From [Zimmermannella] bifida NBRC 103089 (GTDB lineage Bacteria; Actinomycetota; Actinomycetes; Actinomycetales; Microbacteriaceae), in NCBI RefSeq assembly GCF_001570925.1, contig NZ_BCSP01000002.1:1-64000 (forward strand): DNA of 64,000 nucleotides, written 5' to 3'. Of this stretch, positions 1 through 8,113 are shown in pieces. Within the stretch, counting starts at the first letter, position 1. Each line of letters starts with the position of its first letter. The notes under the pieces are model-generated. The model ran no database searches. It was not told the origin of the DNA and worked only from the letters and a program-made list of their open reading frames with translations. Position numbers and translations under genes: made by a program.

Positions 1-429
1 CCTGTTTGGTTGGGCCCTTCTACTGTTTTCCGGCCGATATTGTTTGGTCGGTTGGGTTTGTTGGTTGTGTTGGGTCTGCCTTGTTGGGTGGGCCCGTTTT
101 TTGGTTTCCGGGGTGGTTGGGGTTGTGTGTTGGTGTTGGGTGTGTGGTGAATCCGCGGTGCCCGCAGATACACCACACCCTGCCGGATTCCAGTCGTATT
201 CCCGACCGATCGCGTCCGTTCTGTGGCTGTTGTCACATGCTCTTCGTTCATGTATCGCTGGTTTGGTGGCTGCGCTATCGTCTGAGCTTTCGAGGAAGGA
301 AGTCCCCGGTTGTAAGGCACACTGGTGCGAAGGCTGTTGATGCTCTGTAAGGTGTTTTGATCGGTAGCGCGGAATCGAGTAATAACACGTCCTATGGGTG
401 GCTGGTCTGCCGAACCATAGGGCGTGTGT
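1..429. other. Gene-poor G/T-rich stretch, no supported gene
   Basis: The first 150 bases of the plus strand are strongly G/T-rich, which leaves long stop-poor frames on both strands by composition alone. One minus-strand frame stays open from about 400 to the window edge, but it has no start codon or ribosome binding site and its translation is low-complexity and Gln/Thr/Pro-rich. A weak hairpin (CCTATGG at 391-397, CCATAGG at 415-421) lies just past the end of the small minus-strand gene at 430 and could be its 3' end. I see nothing else that can be supported. Confidence 0.5.
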
Positions 430-456
430 CTATTCGGAGGGCGTGTGTCTATTCGG
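419..456. repeat. Tandem direct repeat, 2 x 19 bp
   Basis: A 19-base unit beginning AGGGCGTGTG and ending TATTCGG occurs twice back to back (419-437 and 438-456) with no mismatch. It overlaps the last codons and the stop of the small membrane-protein gene at 430-603 (minus strand). The duplication therefore alters the C-terminal tail of that peptide and is probably recent. Confidence 0.85.
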
Positions 457-603
457 GTGGGTTGCGCAGGAAGTTTTTTTATCAGGATCTGGTTTGTATT
501 TGCGTGTGAAGCGTCGATATGCCATCACTGCGACTATTAATAGTGCGAATACAACTGTTGCAATGAGCGCGGATGTCAGATTCCAGCCAATTATTCCGTC
601 CAC
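430..603 (-). CDS. Small single-pass membrane protein (57 aa), unknown function
   Basis: I do not recognise this gene. The 57-residue product has a short N-terminus with WNLTSALIA, one hydrophobic segment at about residues 9-28 (SALIATVVFALLIVAVMAYRR), then a basic and polar tail (RRFTRKYK, then DPDKK). The basic residues follow the membrane segment, which suggests an N-out, C-in single-pass protein. The GTG start lies two bases past a TAA at 605-607 that ends a preceding frame, so translational coupling is likely. GGGG just upstream can serve as ribosome binding site. An in-frame TAG a few codons before the GTG excludes a longer start. The 3' end is covered by a 19-bp tandem duplication. Codon use is more A/T-rich than in the surrounding core genes. 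Confidence 0.5.
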   Translation of the reverse strand: MDGIIGWNLTSALIATVVFALLIVAVMAYRRFTRKYKPDPDKKTSCATHPNRHTPSE

Positions 604-604
604 A

Positions 605-851
605 TTATCCCCAACTCTCTACAGGGTTACCCTTGGTGACCTTGAGTTGTAGCCACATGGTGGTCGTGTAGGGCACGCATGCGCTTGCCGTGATTGTCAT
701 TCGGGCTGTGTTGAAGGCGGTGTTCTTTAACGATGTGAGTGAAACGCTGCAGGCACCGATAACCGTCCAACTCGGCGAATTCGCCCCCCCAAACTTTGTC
801 AGTTGCCGTAAGTGTTGAGAGTGCCGTCATGAATCGCTTGTTGAAGTTCAC
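605..851 (-). pseudogene. Small gene with probable frameshift in a seven-G run, unknown function
   Basis: The 5' end looks real: a GTG start at 851 preceded by AAGGAGAT four bases away, and a promoter of TTGACA (911-916), an 18-base spacer and TAACCT (887-892). The initial frame reads MNFNKRFMTALSTLTATDKVWG and then meets seven consecutive G residues (minus strand, 784-790). In the same frame it continues to a TAA at 627 with a His- and Arg-rich sequence that does not look protein-like. One frame over, the run leads into GANSPSWTVIGACSVSLTSL and onward to a TAA at 605-607, directly against the GTG of the small membrane-protein gene. That junction suggests the second frame is the original one and that the gene carries a one-base indel, or a slippage or phase-variable site. 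Both products are unrecognised. Confidence 0.35.
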
Positions 852-886
852 GATGATCTCCTTGTGTTAGCGCCATTGCTGATTGC

Positions 887-916
887 AGGTTAATCAGTGA
901 TGAGAAGGAGTGTCAA
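887..916 (-). promoter_or_regulatory. Promoter for the small minus-strand gene pair
   Basis: On the minus strand a perfect TTGACA (-35, 911-916) is followed after 18 bases by TAACCT (-10, 887-892). The -35 box overlaps the stop codon of the upstream sugar isomerase gene. The expected start point is about 28 bases before the GTG at 851, which has a strong AAGGAG site. Confidence 0.5.
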
Positions 917-1713
917 GAGCGTTTGGGTGAGAGGTGTTGGCGCGCGAACGCGAGGGTTTCTTGCAACTGGTGCACTCGCATCCCTGTATCGCCACCGGCA
1001 GCGCGAGTGTTGATCTCGGCGACCACATCACCCTGCCACCCACTCGTCCGCAGGAACTCGAGTGTCTCGGCTACTGGTTGGCTGCCCTGCCCCGGCAGCA
1101 GATGCTCATCGATGAGCTTCGGGTTCTCGGCCGTGCTGTCTCCATCGCACAGGTGTACGTGCTTCAGCCGCGCTCCCGCATCCTTGGCCATCTCGAGGGC
1201 ATTGTCGTGCGAGAGTGCCGCGTGCGAAAAGTCGAGCGTGATTGAGGGCACATCCATTTCGATCGGATTCGTACCCGGTAGATACAGTTGCTGGGCCCCA
1301 CCCAAGTGCCAGGGGAACATGTTCTCGACTGCCACCGTGACACCTGTGGTTTCCTCGAGCTCGCGCACCAACTGGGTGAACTCGCGGGCGTAACGGTACT
1401 GCCAACGAAACGGTGGGTGTACGACGACCGTCGACGCATCCACCTGCGAAGCGAGTTCGACCGAACGACGGAGTTTCGCCGCGGGGCTCGTGCCCCACAC
1501 GAAATGCGTGAACAGGAGCACCGGTGCGTGGATCGAGCAGATGGGCAGGTCGTACTTGTCGCGGTAGCGCCGCAGCGTATCTGGATCGCGCGTGCTGTCT
1601 GCCGTCGAAACCATGATCTCGATGGCGTCGTACCCGATTCGAGACGCGAGTCGAAACGCTTCCTCGGTCGAAGAGGGGAACGTACAAGTGGTGCTCATGC
1701 CGATCTGGATCAT
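913..1713 (-). CDS. Sugar phosphate isomerase/epimerase family protein (TIM barrel)
   Basis: The 266-residue product belongs to the xylose-isomerase-like or AP-endonuclease-2-like TIM-barrel family, cytosolic metal-dependent enzymes that isomerise or epimerise sugars and inositols. Strand-end motifs carry candidate metal ligands in the usual order: VENMFPW (Glu), LDFSHA (Asp and His), HVHLCDG (His pair) and AEINTR (Glu). The substrate cannot be told from sequence. I chose the ATG at 1713. The frame stays open further upstream, but that part overlaps the divergent mrp promoter region and does not resemble the family. No Shine-Dalgarno is present, whereas TAGCGT stands 8 bases before the ATG, so a leaderless transcript is likely. 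The gene is divergent from the mrp operon. Confidence 0.85.
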   Translation of the reverse strand: MIQIGMSTTCTFPSSTEEAFRLASRIGYDAIEIMVSTADSTRDPDTLRRYRDKYDLPICSIHAPVLLFTHFVWGTSPAAKLRRSVELASQVDASTVVVHPPFRWQYRYAREFTQLVRELEETTGVTVAVENMFPWHLGGAQQLYLPGTNPIEMDVPSITLDFSHAALSHDNALEMAKDAGARLKHVHLCDGDSTAENPKLIDEHLLPGQGSQPVAETLEFLRTSGWQGDVVAEINTRAAGGDTGMRVHQLQETLAFARQHLSPKRS

Positions 1714-1721
1714 CGCGACCA

Positions 1722-1727
1722 ACGCTA
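1722..1727 (-). promoter_or_regulatory. -10 box (TAGCGT), leaderless start of sugar isomerase
   Basis: TAGCGT reads on the minus strand and ends 8 bases before the ATG at 1713. This matches the TANNNT consensus at the distance expected when transcription begins at the A of the start codon. Confidence 0.5.
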
Positions 1728-1815
1728 GGGGAGTGAAGTGACCAGATGCCGCGAACCCTGCCGGTTGACGTGGTCGGCCGCATGAATGCGCCTGCATGGG
1801 TGCATCCCATTCAGT

Positions 1816-1821
1816 TAGACT
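1816..1821 (+). promoter_or_regulatory. -10 box (TAGACT) of the mrp operon
   Basis: TAGACT matches TANNNT and sits about 40 bases ahead of the chosen mrpA GTG. No good -35 is visible. The start point would fall near 1828, giving a short leader that contains GAGGT at 1851-1855. Confidence 0.4.
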
Positions 1822-1862
1822 TATCAAGATTTTTTCGTCGTTACTTGTGTGAGGTGTTGCCT

Positions 1863-4800
1863 GTGGCCTGGTTACTCGCGCTTTTTGCAGTAACCAGCGT
1901 GTCGCTGCCACTTCTTCGCCGCCAGCTCGGCACTGGCGTCTTTGCCATTGCGGCCATTGTGTCTGCCGCTGCAGCGGTCGTGACCGCATTGCAGCTTCCC
2001 GAGATTCTCAGCACCGGCGCGATCACCGAAACGGCGCCGTGGGTACCGCAGCTCGGGCTGAACCTGGACGTGCGGATCGATGCGCTCGGATGGCTCATGG
2101 CCATGATCGTTACCGGTATCGGCACTCTCGTGCTCGGCTATTGCCACCGATACTTCGACAACGATGAGCCAGGCCTTGGCCGGTTCGCGGCAGCACTGCT
2201 CGGCTTTGCCGGTGTGATGTACGGGCTCGTGACCACCGACAACATTTACCTGTTGTTCGTGTTCTGGGAGATCACGAGCGTGCTGTCGTTCGTGCTGATC
2301 GGTCACTACACCGGTCGTCGCCCTTCACGCGGTGCTGCCATGCAGGCGCTGCTGGTCACGACGCTCGGTGGTCTGGCGATGATGATCGGCGTGGTGATCC
2401 TGGCGACAACCGCGCAAACCCCGTTGCTTCACGAGATCGTGGCGCATGATTTTCCGCACTCGCCGCTGGTGATCACCGCGGTGATGCTGGTGCTCGCCGG
2501 GGCCATCACCAAATCGGCAATCGTGCCATTCCACTTCTGGCTACCCGGTGCCATGGCAGCACCGACGCCGGTCTCGGCCTACCTGCACGCCGCATCCATG
2601 GTGAAAGCGGGCATTTATCTGGTGCTTCGTCTCGCCCCCGGAATTGCCGAGGTTCCTGGTGTGCGTGAAACGCTCATCGTCCTGGGGATCTGGACGATGC
2701 TCGTTGGCGGATGGCGGTCGCTGCGGCAGTTCGACCTCAAGCTGATTCTTGCGTTCGGCACGGTATCGCAACTCGGATTCCTCATGGTTGTGGCTGGGTT
2801 CGGCACACGAGATGCCGTGCACGCGGCCATGGCGATGCTGCTCGGCCACGCACTGTTCAAAGCAGCGCTCTTCCTCTGCGTCGGTACCATCGACCACCGG
2901 TTTGGTACGCGCGATGTCCGTAAGCTCAGCGGCCTCGGCCGGACCATGCCGGTACTTGCTGCCACGGCGATCATTTCGGGTGCATCCATGGCGGGTATCG
3001 CGCCGCTGTGGGGATTCGTCGCCAAAGAAGCGGTATTTACCGCGTTCATCCAGGGCATGGCACACGGTGACACCTGGGCACTGGTCGCCTGTATTGGCAC
3101 GGCGATCGGTTCGGTACTCACGGTCGCATACACCGCGCGGTTACTCTACGGCGCGTTCGCACAGAAGCCCGGTCGTACACCGACAGCGGCAACACACAGT
3201 GATCCGCTCGAGCTGATTTCTCCGATCGTGCTGACGATCATTACCGTCGCGCTGCCGTTTGTCGCCAGCAACGTTGACCCGGTGTTGGCGCACTATGCCG
3301 ACGGCGTTCCTGCACTTGACCCCGCGCATCCGTACCACCTGGCAATTTGGCACGGTTTCGAACCGGCGCTATGGATCTCGCTGGGTACGCTCGCGCTCGG
3401 CATTGTCTTGTTTGTCGGGCGCAGCGCGGTCGCGCGGATCCAATCGCTCGTACCACCACTATTTGAATCGGCGCGTGGTTACTGGGCGACGCTGCGCCTG
3501 GTCGACTTGACCGCAACGCAGGTCACCTCGGCCACACAGCGAGGTTCGCTGCCGTTCTATCTGACCTGCATCTACCTGGTGCTGATCGTGGCGATGGTTG
3601 CGTCATTCGTGCGCATCGACATTGGCGCGTTGGACCTCGAACTCAGCCTGAACTGGCCGCAGACCGCCGGCGTCATTGCCATGTGCGCCGCCGCGATTGC
3701 CGCAACCGGTGCCCAGCGACGCTTCCAGGGCGTCGTCTTGGTCGGCGTGACGGGGTACGCCATGGCGGCCGTCTTCGGATTCTCGGGCGCTCCTGACCTC
3801 GCTACCACGCAGGCACTCATCGAGACCATGTCGCTCGTTGTGTTCGTGCTCGTGTTGCGCCGGCTTCCGGCCAAGCACGCGGTAAGTCAATCGAACCTGC
3901 CTCGTTTGCTGCGATGGGGAATTGCCATCGGCGTTGCCACCGTCATTGGTGGTGCGGTCCTTATCGCGATGGGTAACCGGATCTTCCCGTCGGACGGACT
4001 TGCGTTCAGTGATATGGCGGTGCACGGCGGTCACGGTACCAACGTCGTGAACGTGACCCTGGTCGATATTCGCGGTTGGGACACCATGGGCGAGCTATCG
4101 GTATTGATCGCGGCGGCGACCGGCGTCGCGAGCCTGATCTACCTGAAGCAGCGCAGCCGTCATACGAGCCAGTCGAGCGTCGGTTCGCAAGACCGCACGC
4201 TGCTGCGTCGCCTGGTAACTTCGGCGCCGACGCCGGAGATGCTCGAACGTCGCCGGGCCGATGAATCTCGACGCATGTGGCTGATTGCCGGACACTCGCT
4301 TGCGCCAGAGCACCGTTCGATCGTGGTCGAAGTGCTCGTGCGTCTGATCTTCCATGCCATGATCATCACTTCGCTGTTCCTGCTCTTTGCCGGGCACAAC
4401 GAACCTGGCGGCGGTTTCGCGGGCGGCGTGGTCGCCGGACTCGCACTTACCGCGCGGTACCTTGCGGGCGGCTATCAAGAACTCGACGAAGCCGTGCGAA
4501 TTGATGCCGGTCGATTGCTCGGTATCGGGATGGTGCTGGCTGCGGGCAGTGCGCTGGTACCGATGTTCTTCGGCCAGGCTCCGCTGACCTCGTCGTGGAT
4601 CGATACCGAAATTCCGTTCCTTGGCGATTTCGTGTTTGTGAGCTCCACGGTCTTTGACGTGGGCGTGTATCTCGTGGTCGTGGGTCTGGTCATCGACATT
4701 CTGCGATCGTTGGCTAGCCAGCTCGACCGCTGGGCAGAGAACGAAGAACTCGGGCGCGATGACATCAGCGCGGTCGTGCTTGACGAATCTGAGATTCGTT

Positions 4801-4871
4801 GGCAGCACCGTGGCGACCGACCGATGACCCAACGCATCCAAATCATGCGAGAACGGGGGCAACAGAAATGA
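1863..4871 (+). CDS. mrpA: Na+/H+ antiporter subunit A with fused MnhB domain
   Basis: This is the large subunit of the Mrp (Mnh) multi-subunit cation/proton antiporter, related to complex I subunit NuoL. The 1002-residue protein is almost entirely transmembrane. An N-terminal Proton_antipo_M domain contains conserved stretches such as LFVFWEITSVLSF and FHFWLPGAMAAPTPVSAYLHAASMVKAG. A middle region has further helices, and the C-terminus (about residues 830-980) is an MnhB domain with LFAGHNEPGGGFAGGVVAG. The separate B subunit is therefore fused here, as in several actinobacteria. The frame is open from 1746, but I chose the GTG at 1863 because GAGGT lies 7 bases before it and the protein then begins at the first hydrophobic helix; GTG at 1854 is the alternative. 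Its stop overlaps the mrpC start (ATGA). Confidence 0.93.
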   Translation: MAWLLALFAVTSVSLPLLRRQLGTGVFAIAAIVSAAAAVVTALQLPEILSTGAITETAPWVPQLGLNLDVRIDALGWLMAMIVTGIGTLVLGYCHRYFDNDEPGLGRFAAALLGFAGVMYGLVTTDNIYLLFVFWEITSVLSFVLIGHYTGRRPSRGAAMQALLVTTLGGLAMMIGVVILATTAQTPLLHEIVAHDFPHSPLVITAVMLVLAGAITKSAIVPFHFWLPGAMAAPTPVSAYLHAASMVKAGIYLVLRLAPGIAEVPGVRETLIVLGIWTMLVGGWRSLRQFDLKLILAFGTVSQLGFLMVVAGFGTRDAVHAAMAMLLGHALFKAALFLCVGTIDHRFGTRDVRKLSGLGRTMPVLAATAIISGASMAGIAPLWGFVAKEAVFTAFIQGMAHGDTWALVACIGTAIGSVLTVAYTARLLYGAFAQKPGRTPTAATHSDPLELISPIVLTIITVALPFVASNVDPVLAHYADGVPALDPAHPYHLAIWHGFEPALWISLGTLALGIVLFVGRSAVARIQSLVPPLFESARGYWATLRLVDLTATQVTSATQRGSLPFYLTCIYLVLIVAMVASFVRIDIGALDLELSLNWPQTAGVIAMCAAAIAATGAQRRFQGVVLVGVTGYAMAAVFGFSGAPDLATTQALIETMSLVVFVLVLRRLPAKHAVSQSNLPRLLRWGIAIGVATVIGGAVLIAMGNRIFPSDGLAFSDMAVHGGHGTNVVNVTLVDIRGWDTMGELSVLIAAATGVASLIYLKQRSRHTSQSSVGSQDRTLLRRLVTSAPTPEMLERRRADESRRMWLIAGHSLAPEHRSIVVEVLVRLIFHAMIITSLFLLFAGHNEPGGGFAGGVVAGLALTARYLAGGYQELDEAVRIDAGRLLGIGMVLAAGSALVPMFFGQAPLTSSWIDTEIPFLGDFVFVSSTVFDVGVYLVVVGLVIDILRSLASQLDRWAENEELGRDDISAVVLDESEIRWQHRGDRPMTQRIQIMRERGQQK

Positions 4872-5323
4872 CACTGAACCTCGTTTGCTTCATCGGCATG
4901 ATCATTTGCTACGCCTGCGGTGTCTACATGCTGCTCGAACGCAGCTTCACCCGCATCATTCTCGGCACGTTGCTGATCGGCAACGCCACCAATCTGTTGC
5001 TGTTCCTCACCGCTGGCAACGTTGGTGACGCCCCGCTCATGGGCGGGGGAGCCGACCCGGAAACCTTCACCGACCCGCTGCCGCAGGCGTTCATCCTGAC
5101 CGCCATTGTGATTACCTTCGCGACGACCGCATTCATGCTCGCGCTGCTCTATCGCTCGTGGCGAATCGCTCGGGAAGACAGCATCAAGGATGACCAAGAA
5201 TCGGTCGAATTGCGCGACGTTGATCCCGAAGCCGATGACGAAGTGTTTGACGAGTCCGACTCGGGCGACACGGAATTCGACGATGACGATCACGAACCCG
5301 CACGAGAGGAGGGCCGCCCATGA
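4868..5323 (+). CDS. mrpC: Na+/H+ antiporter subunit C
   Basis: MrpC (MnhC) is a small membrane subunit homologous to NuoK. The 151-residue protein has three predicted helices (CFIGMIICYACGVYMLLERS, IILGTLLIGNATNLLLFLTAG, and AFILTAIVITFATTAFMLALLY) with the family signature GxxLIGNAxNL. It then carries an acidic C-terminal tail of about 50 residues rich in Asp and Glu that extends beyond the usual family length. The ATG overlaps the mrpA stop by four bases and the tail overlaps the mrpD start, so translation is coupled. No separate promoter is visible. Confidence 0.92.
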   Translation: MTLNLVCFIGMIICYACGVYMLLERSFTRIILGTLLIGNATNLLLFLTAGNVGDAPLMGGGADPETFTDPLPQAFILTAIVITFATTAFMLALLYRSWRIAREDSIKDDQESVELRDVDPEADDEVFDESDSGDTEFDDDDHEPAREEGRP

Positions 5324-6900
5324 ACTGGCTCGTGCCCCTAATCGTGTTGGTGCCGCTCTTGGGCGCCGCATTTACCCTGATCGCGTCGAAGCGGCAGCGC
5401 CTGCAGATCGCACTCGCCGGCGGCACGATGGTCATCGCGCTCGGCGTATCGGTCGCGATGCTGGTTACCGTGCACAGCACCGACCAAGCGCTCGCGGTTC
5501 AGGTCGGTGGATGGGCCGCCCCCTTCGGAATTTCGCTGGTTGTTGATCGTCTGGCCGCGCTCATGGTCACCGTCACCAGCGTGGTGTTAATTGCGGTGAT
5601 GGCCTTCTCGATCGGCCAGGGTGCCGCCGACGGTGATGATGAGACACCGGTGTCGATCTTCTATCCCACCTATCTCGTTCTCGCCGCGGGCGTCTACAAC
5701 GCCTTCATCGCTGGCGACCTGTTTAACCTCTTCGTCGGCTTCGAGATTCTGCTCGTGGCCAGCTTCGTGCTGATCACGCTCGGCGGTACCGTTTCGCGCA
5801 TCCGCGCCGGTGTCACCTACATCGTGGTGTCGCTCGTGTCGTCGCTGCTCTTCTTGGCAGCGATTGCCGCGATCTTTGCGGCCCTCGGCACGGTGAACTT
5901 CGCCGAGATCGCCGTGCGCATGGTCGAGCTGCCCGAGCCGATCCAGATGTTGCTGCACCTCATGTTGCTGATCGCCTTCGGCATTAAGGCGGCGCTCTTC
6001 CCGTTGTCGTTCTGGCTGCCCGACTCGTACCCCTCGGCACCCGCACCCGTCACCGCCGTGTTCGCGGGCCTGCTCACCAAAGTGGGTGTGTACGCAATTC
6101 TGCGCACCGAATCGCTGCTGTTCATGGAACACGATATTTCGACGATGCTCATCGTGGTGGCGATGCTCACCATGCTCGTGGGAATTCTCGGTGCCGTAGC
6201 CCAGGCCGGCATCCGCCGATTGCTCTCGTTCACGCTCGTCAGCCACATCGGCTACATGATCTTCGGCATTGCCATCGGCACCGAAGCTGGCTGGTCGGCA
6301 ACCGTCTATTACATTGCCCACCACATTTTGGTGCAGACCACGCTCTTTCTCGTGACCGGACTCATCGAGCGCGTCGCCGGTACCGCAACGCTTACCCACC
6401 TGGGCGGGATGCTCAAACGGGCACCGTTCGTCGCATTGCTGTTCTTTATTCCGATGCTGAACCTTGGCGGGCTCCCGCCGTTCTCGGGCTTCCTCGGCAA
6501 ACTCGGCCTGTTCATCGCCGGCGCCGAAGGTACCGCGCTCGGTGCGCCCACCGGACTCGTCTGGGTCGCAATGGGTGTCGGTGCCCTCACCAGCCTGCTG
6601 ACGCTATATGCCCTCATCCGTGTTTGGAACCTCGGATTCTGGCGAACCCAAGACGAAGTGGGCGAGTCGACGCAGCGCTTGAGCGACCAACTTGAACAGA
6701 GCCCCGATGACATCGTGACGGAGCAGCGCAACAACTCGCTGCTGATGAACTCGGCCACCGCGGGCATGGTGCTCGTTACCCTCGCTATGACGGTGTTCGC
6801 CGGTCCACTCTTTGACTACGCCGACAGCTCCGCCAAGGGGCTCACGGTTCCCGAACGGTATATCGAACGGGTCGACGACATCGAAGGGAGCAAACCATGA
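5320..6900 (+). CDS. mrpD: Na+/H+ antiporter subunit D
   Basis: MrpD is a 526-residue NuoM/NuoN-like proton-translocating membrane subunit. The Proton_antipo_M domain is visible in FNLFVGFEILLVASFVLITL, in the helix with FGIKAALFPLSFWLPDSYP (conserved Lys and Pro), and in GGLPPFSGFLGKLGLF. About 14 helices are predicted. The C-terminal part after residue 440 has a polar loop and a last helix. The ATG overlaps the mrpC stop by four bases, in line with tight coupling through the operon. Confidence 0.93.
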   Translation: MNWLVPLIVLVPLLGAAFTLIASKRQRLQIALAGGTMVIALGVSVAMLVTVHSTDQALAVQVGGWAAPFGISLVVDRLAALMVTVTSVVLIAVMAFSIGQGAADGDDETPVSIFYPTYLVLAAGVYNAFIAGDLFNLFVGFEILLVASFVLITLGGTVSRIRAGVTYIVVSLVSSLLFLAAIAAIFAALGTVNFAEIAVRMVELPEPIQMLLHLMLLIAFGIKAALFPLSFWLPDSYPSAPAPVTAVFAGLLTKVGVYAILRTESLLFMEHDISTMLIVVAMLTMLVGILGAVAQAGIRRLLSFTLVSHIGYMIFGIAIGTEAGWSATVYYIAHHILVQTTLFLVTGLIERVAGTATLTHLGGMLKRAPFVALLFFIPMLNLGGLPPFSGFLGKLGLFIAGAEGTALGAPTGLVWVAMGVGALTSLLTLYALIRVWNLGFWRTQDEVGESTQRLSDQLEQSPDDIVTEQRNNSLLMNSATAGMVLVTLAMTVFAGPLFDYADSSAKGLTVPERYIERVDDIEGSKP

Positions 6901-7613
6901 CCCCACCAGCTCCCGGAAACGTGCGCATGGAGCGCCGAGCCGCGCGCCCAACCGAGGCACGGCATCCCGAACCCGAACCGGTAGCCCTGCTCACGCAACT
7001 ACCGCTCGTGCTCGGGCTGGTGCTGTTGTGGTGCGTTCTGTGGCGCAGCGCAGCACCGCTGACCATCATTACCGGTACGGCCATCGCCCTCATTGTGGTG
7101 CGCATGTTCTACTTGCCACCGGTGCGGTTCTCGGGCCGCGTGAGCATTTGGTATTCGTTTGTCTTGCTCTGCAAGACCTTGTGGTGGCTCGTTGAATCGA
7201 ACTTCCAGATGGCGTGGATCGCGATCCGGCCGCAACCGGCACCGACCGCATCCATCATTGCCGTGCGCCTGCGCACCCACTCGGACTGGCTGCTCACCGT
7301 TTGCGCTGAGATCAACATGCTCGTGCCCGGATCTGTGGTGGTCGAGGTCGACCGCATGCGCAGCATTATTTACCTGCACGTGCTCAACGGCGACAACGAC
7401 GACAAGGTGCGCCAGGCTCGCGCGCAGTCACTGCGGATTGAGGATGCGGTCGTGCTCGCGCTCGGCAACCGCAACGATATTGCGGCCATCAACCATTGGC
7501 GACGGGAACACGACCAACCTGCCTTGCTCGCATCCAGCCGTCAATTGGCACACGAAGACGAAGTCGAGGCCGAACGTCTGCGCCGCGAACGCGAATGGGA
7601 GGCGAGCCTGTAA
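6897..7613 (+). CDS. mrpE: Na+/H+ antiporter subunit E
   Basis: MrpE (MnhE, PF01899) is a 238-residue subunit with an Arg- and Pro-rich N-terminal extension of about 30 residues, two adjacent hydrophobic segments (LPLVLGLVLLWCVLW and APLTIITGTAIALIVVRMF), and a cytoplasmic domain with the conserved VRLRTHSDWLLTVCAEINMLVPGS region and a DRMRSIIYLHVL strand. The charged C-terminal tail is longer than typical. It starts by ATGA overlap with mrpD and ends by TAATG overlap with mrpF. A later start after the extension cannot be excluded. Confidence 0.9.
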   Translation: MTPPAPGNVRMERRAARPTEARHPEPEPVALLTQLPLVLGLVLLWCVLWRSAAPLTIITGTAIALIVVRMFYLPPVRFSGRVSIWYSFVLLCKTLWWLVESNFQMAWIAIRPQPAPTASIIAVRLRTHSDWLLTVCAEINMLVPGSVVVEVDRMRSIIYLHVLNGDNDDKVRQARAQSLRIEDAVVLALGNRNDIAAINHWRREHDQPALLASSRQLAHEDEVEAERLRREREWEASL

Positions 7614-8113
7614 TGAACACAGTTGAATTCTGGATGCTCGTGCTCGCGGGAATCATGTTCGCTTCGGCATCGCTGATGGCCATTGTGCGCATTGTGCGCG
7701 GGCCCTCCATCGTGGACCGAGTTGTCGGTTCTGACACGCTCGCGACGATCGTGATTTGTGCGCTGCTTGCCGACATGACGATTCGCGGCCATGCGACGAC
7801 GCTGCCACTCGTGCTGGGACTGGCGATGACCGCATCCATCGGCACTATGGCGGTCGCTCGCTTCGTATCGCGCTCGCGGCCCGGGACGGCGACGAGCGGC
7901 GATGCTCGGGTGGCTGCGGCCACACACCCGCAGACCGGCGCGCTCGATAAGATCAGCGCGGCCGCCGCCCTGGCCGAAGAAGGGATGCGCGATCAAGGGC
8001 CGGAACCCGATGATTCGGCGCACGGTCACGATGCGGTTCTCGGCGCGCGCACTGATACGAATCCGGCAACCGAAGATGAGCACGGGCAAGGAAACGCTGG
8101 AGGTGCGGCATGA
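7613..8113 (+). CDS. mrpF: Na+/H+ antiporter subunit F
   Basis: MrpF (MnhF) is usually about 90 residues with three helices. Here residues 1-90 show them (FWMLVLAGIMFASASLMAIVRIVRGPSIVDRVVGSDT, then ATIVICALLADMTIRG, then TTLPLVLGLAMTASIGTMAVARF). The RxxxGPxxxDRVxxxD signature is intact. The remaining roughly 75 residues are a hydrophilic, Ala- and Asp-rich tail not found in most homologues. The start overlaps the mrpE stop by one base (TAATG); in-frame upstream ATGs are inside mrpE and are ignored. Confidence 0.9.
   Translation: MNTVEFWMLVLAGIMFASASLMAIVRIVRGPSIVDRVVGSDTLATIVICALLADMTIRGHATTLPLVLGLAMTASIGTMAVARFVSRSRPGTATSGDARVAAATHPQTGALDKISAAAALAEEGMRDQGPEPDDSAHGHDAVLGARTDTNPATEDEHGQGNAGGAA

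Noticed and set aside
285-330. Sequence resembling the conserved core of RNase P RNA or SRP RNA (GAGGAAGGAAGTCC)
   Set aside because: Only about a dozen bases resemble the motifs. The flanking bases do not form the required helices of either RNA.
1-400. A minus-strand frame open without a stop for about 130 codons to the window edge
   Set aside because: No start codon or ribosome site is present, and the translation is low-complexity Gln/Thr/Pro, as expected from C/A-rich composition.
1746-1862. Upstream ATG start for mrpA at 1746
   Set aside because: It would add 39 residues unlike the family, lies before the -10 box at 1816 and overlaps the promoter of the divergent gene.
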